DNA of 64,000 nucleotides, from NCBI RefSeq assembly GCF_030272615.1, contig NC_081413.1, forward strand, positions 559,525,945-559,589,944, in the 5' to 3' direction. The notes beneath the pieces were generated by a model. It was not told where the DNA came from. It saw nothing but the letters and a program-made list of their open reading frames with translations, and made no database searches. Within the stretch, counting starts at the first letter, position 1; every line of letters starts with the position of its first letter. The position numbers and the translations under genes are program-made. The stretch is from Cryptomeria japonica. Its lineage: Eukaryota > Streptophyta > Pinopsida > Cupressales > Cupressaceae. This document shows positions 1 to 11,440 of the stretch, in pieces.

Positions 1-1035
1 TCATTTTTTGATTTGCCTTCACCTTATACTACAGGTTCATCTTGTTAATGTGTTTCTTTGCCTCTTCATGTATATTCTTGATGTGTTTTGCAAGTCTTCA
101 GCTTCGACACTTGTATGCTTCTCCTGGTCCATCTACCTTAATTCTGGAGTGGTCCTTAGACTACCTCCATATACAATTTGAAATGGTGATCTACCAATGC
201 TCCTATTGATAAAATTGTTGTAATCCAATTGTGCCTATGGTAAGATCAGATATCATCCCTTAGGTTTATCTCCTACCAAGCATCTTAGTAGGTTAGCCAG
301 ACACTTGTTCCCCACTTATGTCTGCCTAGCAGTCTGTGGATGGTGTGCAGAACTGAATTTGAACTCTATTTTCAACTCCTTCCACAAGGTCCTCCAAAAG
401 TATCCAACAAACTTGGTATCACGATCTAAAACAATATTCTTTGGTAGACCATGTATTTTCACCACCTCTTTGAAGAATAAATCAACAATGTGACAACATC
501 ATGGGTCTTCTGGCATGGAATGAAATGTGTCATCTTTGAAAACCTGTCATCCACCACAAATAGTGATTCATTTCCTCTTTGTGTCCTTGGTAAACCAAGA
601 AAAAAATCCATGCTTATATCCTCCCTTGACCTCGCAAGTACGAGTAATGGCTGATATAGCCCTATATTATGGCTTACTCCTTTAGCCAAGTGACACACTC
701 TTTAACTTTGCACAAATTTCTTCACATCTTGTGATAACTGAGGCCAATAATAGTGTTCACTAATTATGGCAATGGTCTTATCTCAACCAAAATGTCTTGT
801 CATCCCTCCACTATTCTTTTCTTATCAAGTTCTCTCGCATTGAGCTCCTCGGAATACACAACTGACTTTCCTTAAACAACATGTCATCTTGGATTATAAA
901 ATCCAACAATTTTGTCCTATCCAAAGTAATAGGCTCCTTGCAAGCATTCCAAGCCTCTGCAAAATCAGGATCCTCAATATACAATGTCTTGAGTTCATTG
1001 AACCCATCCACCTCAAACTGCATCTTTGTCAACAA
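1..1035 (-). pseudogene. E1 integrase remnant
   Basis: Integrase inserts the cDNA into the host chromosome. The minus strand at 459-698 reads the start of the catalytic core ([15 protein letters not shown], then [14 protein letters not shown]), with the first catalytic Asp in MDF. Around 300-360 the reverse complement still reads an HPQTD-type motif followed by a CLA segment, typical of the gypsy core before the catalytic Glu. The region 811-1035 is the linker and zinc-binding N-terminal part. Frames differ between blocks, so several indels have accumulated. The C-terminal end is diffuse or beyond the window. Confidence 0.75.
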
Positions 1036-1186
1036 TATTTGCCTCCTACTTAAGGCATCTACAACTTTGTTAGACCTCCCACTCTAGTGCTTCAAGACAA
1101 AAGTGTAACTCTGCAAAAACTCCACTCATTTCAAATGTCTTTGATTCAATTTCCCTTGGTTGTTCAAGTATTGTAATGCTTGATGA

Positions 1187-2140
1187 TCAGTATACAAAAC
1201 AAATTCTTTTGACAATAGATAGTGTCTCCATTTCTTCAATGCCTAAACTATTGCATAAATTTTTTTTATCATAAATAGAATACTTTTTCTTTGCATCATT
1301 TATCTTTTCACTTAAATATGCAATGGGCCTACCTTCTTGGCTCAAAACAGCTCCAATGGAATTACCACTGGCATCACAATCCACCTAGAACACCTTATGG
1401 AAATCTAGAAGGGATAAAACATGTCAAAACTTTTCATTGCTTCAATGCTCCACTTGAACTCTTTCCTATCCCCTCTCATTGTTTCAGTTAGGGGTGCACA
1501 AATACTACTGAAGTTTCTAATGAACTTTTTGTAAAAGTTGGCCAAACCATGGAATTATCGCACCTCAGTAGCAATCCTCAGGGTAGGCCATTCCAGAATA
1601 GCCTTTACCTTCTCCTGGTCCATTTTGAGACCTTCTACTAAGACAACAAACCCCAAATACACTAACTCCTTCATAAAACTACACTTCTTCAAATTAATCA
1701 ACAATTTATCCTCTCTTATCTTCTCAAAGACTCTACGAATATGCATTAAATGTTCATTCAGTGTCTTACTAAAAATCAAAATATCATCTAGATACACAAT
1801 AACAAACTTAAACCTAAAATTCTTTCAATACCTCGTTCATGAGCCCCATGAATGTGCTCGGTGCAATGGTTAGTCCAAAAGACATGACTAACCACTCATA
1901 CAAGCCTTATTTAGTTTTGAAGGCAATCTTCCACTCATCTCCTTCCCTAATCCGAATCTGGTGACATTCACTCTTTAGATCAATCTTTTTGGAGTATTGA
2001 GCTCCACTCAAACAATCCATAAGGTCACCCATCCTTGGCAAGGGAAATATGTACTTGATTGTTATCTTGTTTGTGGTCCTAGAGTCCGTACACATCCTCC
2101 ACTCCCCATCCTTATTTGGTGTTAGTACAACAAGTACCAC
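1187..2140 (-). pseudogene. E1 reverse transcriptase / RNase H remnant
   Basis: The block at 1907-2140 reads the RT fingers (EWRMCTDSRTTNKITIKY, then FPLPRMGDLMDCL and KIDLKSECHQIRI). The block at 1555-1797 holds the catalytic motif YLDDILIFSKT followed by a conserved gypsy segment ending YLGFVV. The block at 1187-1384 gives the RNase H start (MDCDASGNSIGAVLSQEGRP) with its Asp. The three blocks lie in different frames, so at least two frameshifts separate them. This is a clear gypsy RT by motif order, but dead. Confidence 0.85.
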
Positions 2141-2191
2141 ACATGGACTCGGGCTCCCTCAGATCAATCCTTTCCTCAATAGTTCTTGAAC

Positions 2192-2850
2192 TTATATGTT
2201 CAACTCTTCATTCTCTACTAGATTCATTATGTGGGTTGCGTTATTTGGCAAATTGGCTCCAAGGATCAAGTCAATCTGATGACTAATCTTTATGACTGGT
2301 GGTATACCCTTAGGCACATTATCAAACACAATGTCTTGAAACTCATTCAACAAACCAGAAAATTCTATATGCACCTCTTTACTATCTTCTTTATCCACTC
2401 TAGGAATTAAAGCAAAACACACAAGTTCATGTTTCATGCCCTCCAAAAAAATTGTCCCATCAACAAAGCATATTCTAGTGCTCCTATATACCTTTTCTTC
2501 CACCTCCTTCAGGGACTTAAACTTATGGTGAACTCCATCCTTTGTTATGATGTAGGTATTAGCACATCCATCATGTACAACCATGGCCTCCCTAATAGCA
2601 TATGACATGCAACCATGTGTATGATGTCACATAGTAACTCGTCACGGTAACTGCTAATCTTGAATTTCACCAGGCACTTCTCATTGACCAAAACTTTATG
2701 GTCCTTATACAACCAGGCAATCCGATATGGATTTGGATGTATTTCCCTCTTCAACCTCAACTTCGTGACCATCTCCTCAGGCATGAGATTATTAGTTCTT
2801 CCACTATCAATAATCACATCACAATACTTATCTTCGCATTTACATTTGTT
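2192..2850 (-). pseudogene. E1 aspartic protease remnant and PR-RT linker
   Basis: The minus strand at 2545-2817 reads a retropepsin: an IIDSGRTNNLM active-site loop near its start (family usually DSGST/A, so the residue after DSG has changed but the Asp is kept) and a C-terminal LLGRPWLY flap motif about 70 residues later. The following block at 2192-2608 is the linker to RT, with a DIVFDNVPKGIPP segment common before gypsy RT. The two overlap in different frames, so a frameshift separates them. Confidence 0.78.
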
Positions 2851-2929
2851 GTGAAATAGACTCTTCCTCTTGTCTAGTTATTTCTCCTCATTTATCAGGG
2901 TTCTCCTAACAACTAGGGCTTCTCCCCTT

Positions 2930-4065
2930 TTAGAATCTAAGAATGTTCAAACTGAGCTTCTTCATCTGCATGTGCAACTCATGCCCGGCCTTCATTTCTT
3001 TTGTATATTCTCCCTTGGTGTTGTGGACATTCATGGCCTCTATGGCCTTCTTCTCCACCTTGGAAACATGTTCCTTTGAAACCACCTCTCTCAAACCCTT
3101 GTTCAGGTCTTCCTCTTCCTCTTCCTCGTTGTTCACCATTGTTCTGATCATAGTGGCGATAGAAATTATCGTCCTTTTGATTTCGACTAGTACCCACGTC
3201 ATCATTTTTCTTTTGATCCTCATTTTGATTCGCGAAGGATCTTCCGCCACCTCTTCCACCTTGACCTTTCCCCTTTTGCTTCCCTTCAAATCTCTTATTC
3301 AATTTCTCTTCCACTTTCAATGCAAATTGACAAGCATCTTCAATATTGTCCATTTTGACCAGGCTCAGCTCTTCTTGAATACTTGGTTGTAACCCATTAA
3401 GGTAACAGGCGACTTTCTCCATGTTGGCCTCTACATGGTTTGTTCTGATGATCATTTTGTAAAATTCCTCTATATACTCCTAGACAAATCTACTACCTTT
3501 CTCCAATCCTTGCAATTTCTTCAACAGATCCAACTCGTGGTCCATTGGAATGAATTTTTTCTTCATCTTCTCAACCATCTGATCCCATCTAGCGATTTTT
3601 CACTTTCCTCTCCTATTTATTTCAAGTTGGACCTCTTTCCACCAAATTTTTGCATGACCCTTCAGTTTGTTTTTTCAAACTTGACTCAATTTGGGTCTTT
3701 TATCTCCTCATACTCAAAATACTCCTCCATCTCATTAATCTAGTCGATCAGCTCTTCTAGATTTAGATTTCCGAAATGATTGGCAACTTTGATTTCGGGT
3801 CTCTTCCTGATCTAAGAAATAGCCCTTAACAGTCGAGAGCTTGATTTACATCTATTGCTTCTTCTACTTCCTCCTCATCTGTATCTTCAACCTCTTATTT
3901 GTCTTAACTTTCTCCTCTTCTCATATTAAACCCTCTTCTCAGCTCCTCTTGCAGTGCATCAATTTGTCTTTAGAGGGCCCTCAAACCCTCATATGCCAGA
4001 GCATTTCTTTCACCAACATTTCTGCCAAAAGCATTTCTTCCACTATGCATCACTCTTGGAGGCAT
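2930..4065 (-). pseudogene. E1 gag remnant
   Basis: Gag forms the particle and binds RNA. A likely start at 4063-4065 gives MPPRVMHSGRNAFG, a common gypsy gag opening, followed by several stops to about 3460. The block at 2979-3455 reads a gag C-terminal half: a helical segment (ACYLNGLQPSIQEELSLVKM), a Gly/Arg-rich RNA-binding stretch and a zinc-knuckle-like motif CFQGGEEGHRGHECP in which the second Cys is lost. Acidic repeats lie near 3860. No intact frame spans it. Confidence 0.75.
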
Positions 4066-4144
4066 CTTGACTTCGAGACCACAACCACAAGTCCTAGTGT
4101 GAACTACCTCATGTTCGGCGATCTATCCACATGCTCAAGAACAA

Positions 4145-4160
4145 CCTGGCTCGGATACCA
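4145..4160 (-). other. E1 primer binding site
   Basis: The minus strand reads TGGTATCCGAGCCAGG, two bases inside the LTR edge. This matches the plant initiator tRNA-Met type (TGGTATCAGAGC) except one base, and it fixes the element's orientation. Confidence 0.8.
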
Positions 4161-4162
4161 CT

Positions 4163-4970
4163 TGATGAGGGAAGAACCTAAGACACAGAAAAACACAACA
4201 AATTTGCAACAAAATATTATATTATTATTATTTGAAAACTATCATCAATACATGAAAATGCTAACAAGAGGGATAAATCCTCATAGGTTGCAACACATTA
4301 CAGCTTACAAAATTTTTTGGAAAACCCTTTTCCCACAGTCCAAATTTTCCAACCCAAAAACTATCTTCAAAAACTAACCCACAAGTTTCCTAAATAGCCT
4401 CTCCCCGATTTAGAGCCAAAATTACAATTTAAAAAAATAAAATTTAGCAGTCTAGCACCAAAACATACAATTTGAATTTCAAAATTGAGTCAAATCTAAG
4501 AATTGGAAACTTTCTGAAAAATTGTCCAACTTTCAGCAACCATAAGTTTTGATCTAGGAATCGGATTGACGTGTTGTTTGAACCATCGAAAGCTCTCTAA
4601 GTGAAGAATATGCTACAAATCTACTCTGCCAATTTCTGCCATTTTGGGGGCCGTTTGATGTTGTTTAATACCTCAAATCTGACTCAGAAGAATTTTTATC
4701 ATTTTTTTGGGAAACTGGAACTTGAATAATTTTCAAATTGTTAATGATTTTAACCTGATTCTCTCGCCAAAGTTCTTTCTGCAAATTTTGGGTTCCATCG
4801 ACCTTTAAATTAAAATATTGTAAACATAGAAACTCAACTAGAAAAAGCAACAAAACAATTCTGAAATTTGGAATCCCTTATTCATGCAAATGGGTATCTA
4901 AAAATGAAAAAACATTAGATAAAACTAACAAAAAGGAAATATTTTTGGGTGATGTAGGATTGCCCTTACA
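4163..4970 (-). repeat. E1 5' LTR (808 bp)
   Basis: On the minus strand it begins TGTAAGGGCAATCC at 4970 and ends CTCATCA at 4163, with TG/CA ends and the primer site directly after. No partner LTR is in the window, so the outer boundary at 4970 rests on the TG...CA ends alone. The interior is AT-rich and non-coding. Confidence 0.7.
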
Positions 4971-5624
4971 CCACTGATGGCTCATCTATTAGGATGTGGT
5001 TCTTATGTTTGGGGATAGGCCATGGACTCAATTGTTGGATTATGAGTGTCTCCCCTTTTGCTATCGGTGATGTTTCTCAATGGGTCACTTAGCTTCGTAT
5101 TGTTCTCTCTCATGCCACAAGAGTGTTGCTACTCGGTGGAAGGACACTACTACTAATCACTTAACAGCCAATGCTTTTGATTCTGATGACTACTCATAAT
5201 AGGATGATGACTCCTCTTGGGATGAGGTTGTGCCTCTTACTATTGTTGAAGCTTTCCTACACCTACTGCTCCTATTCTACAACATTGATCCGCTCCTGGT
5301 GAATCTACTATGGATGTTGTTTTGCAACAATTTGTTGTTGTTGCGGATAGAAATTCTATGGGAACCTCACCGCTTGATTCTTCTTTTGATGTCTCTAATA
5401 GTAGTATTTTTTGGACTATTGTTTGTTGCAAGTGGAAGGGAAAGTCCTCCCCCCACCCCTAAACCCCCTTTTTCAAGTTTTGGGTGTTTCTCTCCACTCT
5501 TGAGTTGGGTGTGGGTTGTTGTTGGTTTTCCAAGCTTCTAACAGTGGACTCCTGGCTTGTTGTTATTAGTATGTTCAACCTTATTTTGTTTTGGGTTAGT
5601 ACCCTTGTTTTGTTGCTTTTTTAA
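4971..5624. other. Unassigned segment, possibly a LINE 3' end on the plus strand
   Basis: No complete gene. The plus strand around 5220-5440 reads a broken peptide with a segment like IFWTIVCCKWKGKSSPPP, and the stretch 5550-5630 (T/G-rich, ending in tttaatcaaaaac) resembles the 3' tail of plant LINEs. This would be a second LINE copy in the opposite orientation to the one that follows. The evidence is weak. Confidence 0.3.
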
Positions 5625-6828
5625 TCAAAAACATTTTTTCTCCACAATTGTTGACTGACCAATTTTACACCTTGAAAAATCATACAATTCCATTTTAACC
5701 AAAGATGCCATATAATGAAAGAAGGCTCCAAAACCCAAGCAACGTGAAGAAAAGAGGTCTTAATAGGAGGTTGACCCAAGTGGTCCCAAAACTCAGCTAA
5801 GGAGGAGGCATGCAAGCAAGCCTAATTCCAAACTGCTCATAAGAGATATCAAATCTCTTGAGAGAAACAACAATGAAAGAAAAGATGAGAAGTATATTCT
5901 TCACTATTAAGACATAGCACACAAATAGAAGGTCCTTGGAAGCCACACTTGCAGAAATTATCTCAAGTAAGACATATGTTTTGAACCACTAGCCACGAGA
6001 AAAAATTGCACTTGGACCAACAAAATTTGTTCCACACCTATATCCACCATGGAACTCATACTCCCCCAAACAATTGTATATCAAGATTCAAGTATCCCAA
6101 AACCACCAAGTACTTACCTGTTGGATCCTTACCCCACACTAGGAAATTTGTCCTTCAAAGAGAATTGCACTCCCTACTATGAATAATCTGAGCTAACTCT
6201 TGTTAATCTCCCTCAATCCCTCTAGATGGTCATTCTTGGGGTGCTTTCCACCTACAAACATCTACTAAACCCAAATGCAGAAGTTTTATAATTACCTATT
6301 GTGTGCCATCTAGCTACAATAAAATAATCAAAAAGGGACTATAAGTGCAAATACATTGAAAGAAGTGAAGGGTGGCCATCCCAAGAATCAAGCCAAAACA
6401 AAGCTTTTGAACCCTTATTACAAATCCAAAATAGCCCATGTTTAGTTATCTTTGCTCATGTCTTCAAAGCATGCCAAATCACAGATCCCTTCCCCTCAAA
6501 TGACATCAAGGGGAACATCAAATATATCAACCCTTGTGAGATATTAGAAATAATTCTAGCCTAAACTTGATCTTCACTATACACCATCGCCAATATAATT
6601 TAGTAGCTAGACCAAGCCCTCCTTTGTGCGACCTACAAAGACTCTCTCACTTAACCACACTCCACTTAGAAGAAAGAAAAATGTCACTCTAGAGGAATCA
6701 CCAAGAATGAGCATGTAATTTGTTAATTAAATACGAAAGAGCCACCTAAACAAAGCTCTTGTAATTAGGGAGAGACTAGATGACAGACTTCAAAAGAGTC
6801 ACCCTTCCAAGAGTAGAGAGCCAACGAT
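5625..6828 (-). mobile_element. LINE (non-LTR) RT fragment, downstream half
   Basis: Minus strand. At the high-coordinate end (6781-6828) it reads HRWLSTLGRVTLLKSV, a conserved block just after the LINE RT palm. At the low-coordinate end (5621-5815) it reads a C-terminal zinc-finger-type region (PPIKTSFLHVAWVLEPS, then FIIWHLWLKWNCMIFQG), usual near the end of plant L1 ORF2. Many stops and frameshifts lie between. The fragment is cut at 6828 by E2; its upstream half resumes at 20931. Confidence 0.8.
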
Positions 6829-6833
6829 GAGTA

Positions 6834-8106
6834 TGTTGGAATTATGCCTCTAATTCACTTGACCTTTGTTCATACTGATTGGGTTAACTCTGGCCGATGA
6901 AATAGTGTGAAGAAAATCTGTGAACTCTATCGGTATATCCTTTGTCGATGAACTCAAAATATCGAAGCTCAGAGTAGCACGTTTGAAGTCATCCCAATGA
7001 CCCGACGAAGTCGTCTTCGGTCATCGGGGCAGCATTGATTATCGGATGGACGAAAGGATAAAAGACTTGCAGTTTAGATCCTAATCCAACGGTCATCGCT
7101 TTACCACTATGGAAAGATGCACGTATGTTATTTCCTGCGACTTGGCGACCATGGTGGGGCCCGGCATAAGTGACCGGTCCAGGTGAGATAAGGTTTGTGC
7201 AGATCAGAGATGATCGAATGGTGATCAAGGTTGATCCAACGGTGGTCGTTATGTTGTGATGGGAAACTGCTCATTAGTATATTCCTCGCGACATGTCGAC
7301 CAAGTGGTGGGACCCAGCAGGAGAGCGGCTAAGGCGAATTAAAGGCCGAGTAGATCGAAATGATCGGATGGCGATCACATAAGATCCGATGGTGGTCGCT
7401 CGGTTGCAATGGGAAATTTCTTGTGAGACTTTCCATCGTGACCCAACGACAAAGAATAATTCTAGGCGAATAGTGAGGTCGTGCTAAGATATTAGAGCAG
7501 CCACCTGGAACCAATCAGGGGGTGCCACGTGGCAGAGCGCAGAAAGAAAGATCGGACGTTCAAGATAGTTGATTGTTTTTCTTCCCAATACCCGATGGAG
7601 TCGACTTGTCTGAGCTGGGGTTTTTGAATAGGAACTGGATCGATTCCTGGATGCATGTGTGATAATTGTTTTCTCACGAATGCAAACCGACATAGACAGT
7701 TAGATGTCTAACTGATTGGTGCAAACTAACAGTTGAACGGTCGACATGAAAATGTATATGAAGCCAAGAGGAGATCCGAACATGGTTGTTCTTCTGATGA
7801 TAAGCCGTATACTATGGGGTGTAACCGAAGTGATCAGAGTGAACATCTGTGTTGTGATAACAAACTTTATTGTAAGGTTTCTTTGCTGAGAATAAAGTGA
7901 TCTTGTCGTCGGTGGTGGGTTTTTTCCTAAAAGGGTTTCCCACGTAAATTCATGGTGTTTATCTCTATGTATGTTTGAATTTTGACATTGTCTCTGTTTC
8001 ATATATGCTAATCTTAGTATTCTATAAAGTTATAAAACACACTAGTCTTGTTTCCCCTGCAAATTGACATTAGGGAAGCGTTTTTCCGCACTGTGCTTTC
8101 CTTACC
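6834..8106 (+). repeat. E2 5' LTR (~1,273 bp)
   Basis: It begins TGTTGGAATT and ends CTTTCCTTACC just before the primer site. It aligns along its length with the split 3' LTR (12252-12957 plus 20480-20925). A 122-bp segment (7888-8009) is missing from the 3' copy. It contains a 150-bp-period tandem repeat, listed separately. Confidence 0.9.
7090..7470 (+). repeat. 150-bp-period degenerate tandem repeat in E2 LTR
   Basis: Diverged units start at 7090, 7240 and 7390, each opening with a GGT[CG][AG]TCG-type phrase followed by TATGGAAA or GATGGGAAA, then CGACTTGGCGACC or CGACATGTCGACC. The same three phases recur in the 3' LTR at 12508, 12658 and 12808, so the 150-bp period predates this insertion. 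Confidence 0.7.
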
Positions 8107-8108
8107 AA

Positions 8109-8120
8109 TGGTATTAGAGC
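8109..8120 (+). other. E2 primer binding site
   Basis: TGGTATTAGAGC, followed by TTGG, lies two bases after the 5' LTR. It matches the initiator tRNA-Met primer used by most plant copia elements with one change from TGGTATCAGAGC. Confidence 0.85.
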
Positions 8121-8216
8121 TTGGCCAGTTGTGTTATCCTTGTGGGTAGGGTTGGTTTTTTGTGTTAATTTGTTTCAGTGGGAGTCTGTTAGTGTGTCTA
8201 CTGTTTATAGATTAAG

Positions 8217-8726
8217 ATGGAAAGCACTTCTGGAAGAATGGATATTGAGAAGTTCAATGGCTCCAATTTTGAGTTATAGAAACTTAAAATTGAGGACCTG
8301 CTGGTTGACCGAGATTTTTGGATTGCAGTGAGTGGACAGAAACCTTCAGGCATGAGGAAAGAAGATTGTGATTTAGCAAACTAGAAAGCCAGAGGACTCA
8401 TAAGACTAAGCCTTGTAGACTCAGTTATGTTAAACGTACATGAGGAGAAGACTGCAAGTGATTTATGGAAGAAGTTAGGAGACATCTATCAGGGCAAAAC
8501 CTTGGTGAATAAACTCTTTATTAGGAAGAAGTTATATTCTCTGAAAATGGATGCAGGAACACCCTTGACAGATCATTTGAATGCGTTTAACTTGGTTCTC
8601 GCTCAATTGACATTAGTCAGTGTGGCTATTCAAGAAGAAGAACGTTGCATGTTGTTGCTATGCTCATTGCCAAATTCTTGAGAACATTTGGTGATGGCCA
8701 TTGGTAGTACTACGACCTAGTTCAAG
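8217..8726 (+). pseudogene. E2 gag, N-terminal part
   Basis: A start at 8217 reads MESTSGRMDIEKFNGSNFEL and then a stop; the same frame continues with a copia gag (UBN2-like) body: DRDFWIAV, then SDLWKKLGDIYQGKTLVNKL and MDAGTPLTDHLNAFN. Stops at about 8277, 8382 and 8679 break it. The next stretch, starting 8727 with MDIVVNTLLSEEMRKK, is the normal continuation of copia gag, so the start at 8727 is an artefact of the stop, not a real start. Confidence 0.82.
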
Positions 8727-9614
8727 ATGGATATTGTGGTCAATACTCTTTTGTCAGAAGAAATGAGAAAGAAGTCTTTTGAGACAAAAAAAGATGCACT
8801 CTCTTTTCGAGGTAGACCAAAGGACAAAGACAAGAATAAAGGGAAGAAGTCCAAGTCCAAGTCTCAAAAGATGTCCAAGTCTCCTGGAAAGAATTCTAGG
8901 CTGAAATGTTGGAACTGTGGACAAAAGGGTCATATTCGAAAAGATTGCAAAGAGGAGAAGAAGAGAAAGAACTCTTATGATAATGAATCTTCTCACAGTG
9001 ATGCAGACGCCTTTGTAGCAGCTCTAGCAGTGCCTTCTTCTGACAATATGTGGTTGATTGACTTAGGGGCATCTTTCCATATGACATCTCACAAGGAGTG
9101 GTTCTCAAAGTATGAAGCGTATGCTGGTGGGAAGGTGTACATAGCAAGTGACTCAACACTGGAGATTGTTGGGAGAGGAAGAATTAAAATCCAATTTCCT
9201 GATGGCAGAATAAAGGGAATCAATGGAGTTTTGCACATACTAGATTTGGCAAGAAACCTAGTTTCTGTAAGAAAGTTGAATGATGTTGGAGTCCAAGTAA
9301 CATTTGTGTCTGGTGGTTGTAAGATGACTAGAGGGTCTATTAGTTTGGCTAAGGGTGAACGCGTTGGTAAATTGTACAAGTTAAATGTTGAACCTGTGTG
9401 TTGTAATATAGTCAATAAGAAACCTAATAGAACTACCGAGTTGACATATGATGTAAATTCTATGGAAGCTAAACTTCCTGCAGAAAAGACAATGCTCTGG
9501 CATTATAGGCTTGGTCACATTGGTGGAAAATGTTTGAAAACTTTAAAGAGTAAAAATATGGTAGGACTTACTGATTGTAACCTTGAGTTTGATTTATGTG
9601 AACATTGCATATAG
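8727..9614 (+). pseudogene. E2 gag C-terminus, protease and integrase zinc domain
   Basis: This 295-codon open stretch reads a gag C-terminal Lys/Ser-rich tract, a zinc knuckle CWNCGQKGHIRKDC (CX2CX4HX4C intact, about residue 61), then the copia protease with WLIDLGASFHMTSH (about residue 108; the usual DSGAS has become DLGAS, so the active site is probably damaged), and ends in the HHCC region (WHYRLGHIGG, then LCEHCI). The domains sit in the normal order for one polyprotein. A stop at 9612 cuts the integrase finger from its core. Confidence 0.85.
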
Positions 9615-10340
9615 GGAAAATAAAACTGTATTCAATTTTATTCAAGTCCTCATAAATCTTCTGACATTCTGGACTATGTGCATTCTGATGTGTTTGGTCC
9701 AATGGATGTACCTTCTTTGTCTAAATCAAAGTACTATGTATCCTTTGTTAATGATTATTCGAGAAGGACATTTGTTTATTTTATGAATAGTAAATCAAAA
9801 GTGTTCAGTCGGTTTAAGGAATTTAAAAACTTGGTTGAAAATCAAACTAGAAGGAGAATAAAATGTTTAAGAACTGATAATGGTGGTGAGTATTGCAATA
9901 CAAATTTTGACAAGTACTGTGTAGACCATGGAGACGTAGAACTATGCCTTATACTCCACAACAAAATGGAGTTGTTGAAAGGTTCAATCGGTCTCTGATA
10001 GAGAAAGCAAGAAGCATTTTGAGTAGTGCTGGACTGGAACAAAAGTTTTGGACAGAAGGAGTTGCTACAGCTTGTTACCTGTTGAACCGGTCACCTACAG
10101 TAGCGTTAGTGGACAAGACACCTATGGAAGCATGGTCTAGTAAGAAACCTTCTCTAAGACACATTCGTGTGTTTGGTTAAGAGGCATATGCACATGTGCC
10201 TGATGTTAAAAGATCTAAATTGGATAACAAAGTAGTCAAATGTATTTTCATTGGATATGGAGTTGGAGTTAAAGGATACAAGCTTTGGAATCCTAAGACT
10301 GGAAAGGTTGTGTATAGCAAAAGTGTCATCTTCTGAGAGC
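9615..10340 (+). pseudogene. E2 integrase core remnant
   Basis: Reads HSDVFGPMDVPSLSKSKYY (first Asp), VNDYSRRTFVYF, KCLRTDNGGEY (second Asp), then after a frameshift near 9930 PYTPQQNGVVERFNRSLIEK with the catalytic Glu. The C-terminal part continues LNRSPTVALVDKTPMEAW and a LRVFG-like segment ending in a stop at 10178. All three catalytic residues survive, but the frame does not. Confidence 0.85.
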
Positions 10341-11436
10341 TGAAACCTATGTCTATAGATAAACCAACAGAGAAGGAAAAAGAGAGGGATGTGGTTGAAT
10401 TTCCACTAGGAGAAGAAATGACAACTCCGGATGTACCTGAAGATGAAAATGAAGAGAGTTCAAGTAGCTCTGAAAGTTCAAAAGAAGAACAAAATGAAGC
10501 CTTACCACAAGTGTTAAGAAGATCCACACGAGAGAGGCGACAACCTGATAGGTTTACCCCAAACAGGTATAATTTTTCAATGTTGAATGTAAATTGTGCC
10601 TATGCTTTACTTGTTGATACTGATGAGCTTAGGACTGTAAAAGAAGCCGTCAAATTCAAATTCTTGGTTGGAAGCCATGAATGATGAAATGAAATCTTTG
10701 GACAAGAATGGAACATGGAATCTGGTATCCCTACCTAAAGGCAGAAAGTCACTGGGTTGTAAATGGGTTTTCAAAAGGAAGTATGGTCCAAATGGTAGCA
10801 TTGACAAGTACAAGGCCAGATTGGTCGTGAAGGGGTATTCTCAAAAGGAAGGTATTGACTATGGATAAATTTTCTCTTCTATAGCTAAGCTGACATCTAT
10901 TAGATTTCTTTTATCACTTGCAGTTGCATATGATTGGGAAGTCGAGCAAATGGATGTGAAAACAACATTTCCTCATGGGGACCTTGAAGAAGAAATCTAC
11001 ATGTCCCAGCCTAAGCACTTTGTGAAAAAGGGTAAAGACATTTGGTATGTAAACTAAAGAAGTCTCTTTATGGTTTGAAATAGTCTCCCAGAAGGTGGTA
11101 TCAAAAATATGATACATTTGTGTTGTCCTTGGGATTTGTGAGATCAAAAGTCGATTATTGTGTGTACTACAAGGTTGAAGATGATAAGATCCTTATTATT
11201 GCTTTGTATGTTGACGACATGCTATTCCTTGGAAAGAATAGAGGTATGATCTCAGACTTGAAGTCCCAATTATCCTTGAAGTTCGAAATGAAAGATTTGG
11301 GGTGAGAAAACTACATTCTTGGAATGGAAATCAAGAGGGACAGGTCTAAGAGAAAACTCTGGCTCAACTAGAGAAAGTACATCACTAGTGTTCTTGATAA
11401 GTTTAATATGTTTGGCTGTAAACAATAGGTTGTTCC
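10341..11436 (+). pseudogene. E2 reverse transcriptase remnant
   Basis: A short acidic/Ser-rich linker (about 10430-10500) precedes the copia [42 protein letters not shown], then a stop; QMDVKTTFPHGDLEEEIYM; SLYGLK; and the catalytic IALYVDDMLFLG near 11200, with the YVDD box intact. At least five stops (for example 10866, 11056, 11302) and one frame change are present. Confidence 0.87.
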
Positions 11437-11440
11437 TATT

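Larger units (their letters stand above)
1..4970 (-). mobile_element. E1: degenerate Ty3/gypsy retrotransposon, 3' part outside window
   Basis: Reading the minus strand from 4970 downwards gives 5' LTR, tRNA-Met-type primer site, gag, protease, reverse transcriptase, RNase H and integrase, the Ty3/gypsy order. The 3' LTR would lie before position 1. The coding frame jumps between all three frames and has many stops, so it cannot make a polyprotein. Because the other LTR is missing, neither age nor target duplication can be judged. Confidence 0.88.

Noticed and set aside
2943-3392. Plus-strand 149-codon hydrophobic ORF
   Set aside because: Shadow of the Gly/Arg- and Glu/Lys-rich E1 gag on the other strand.
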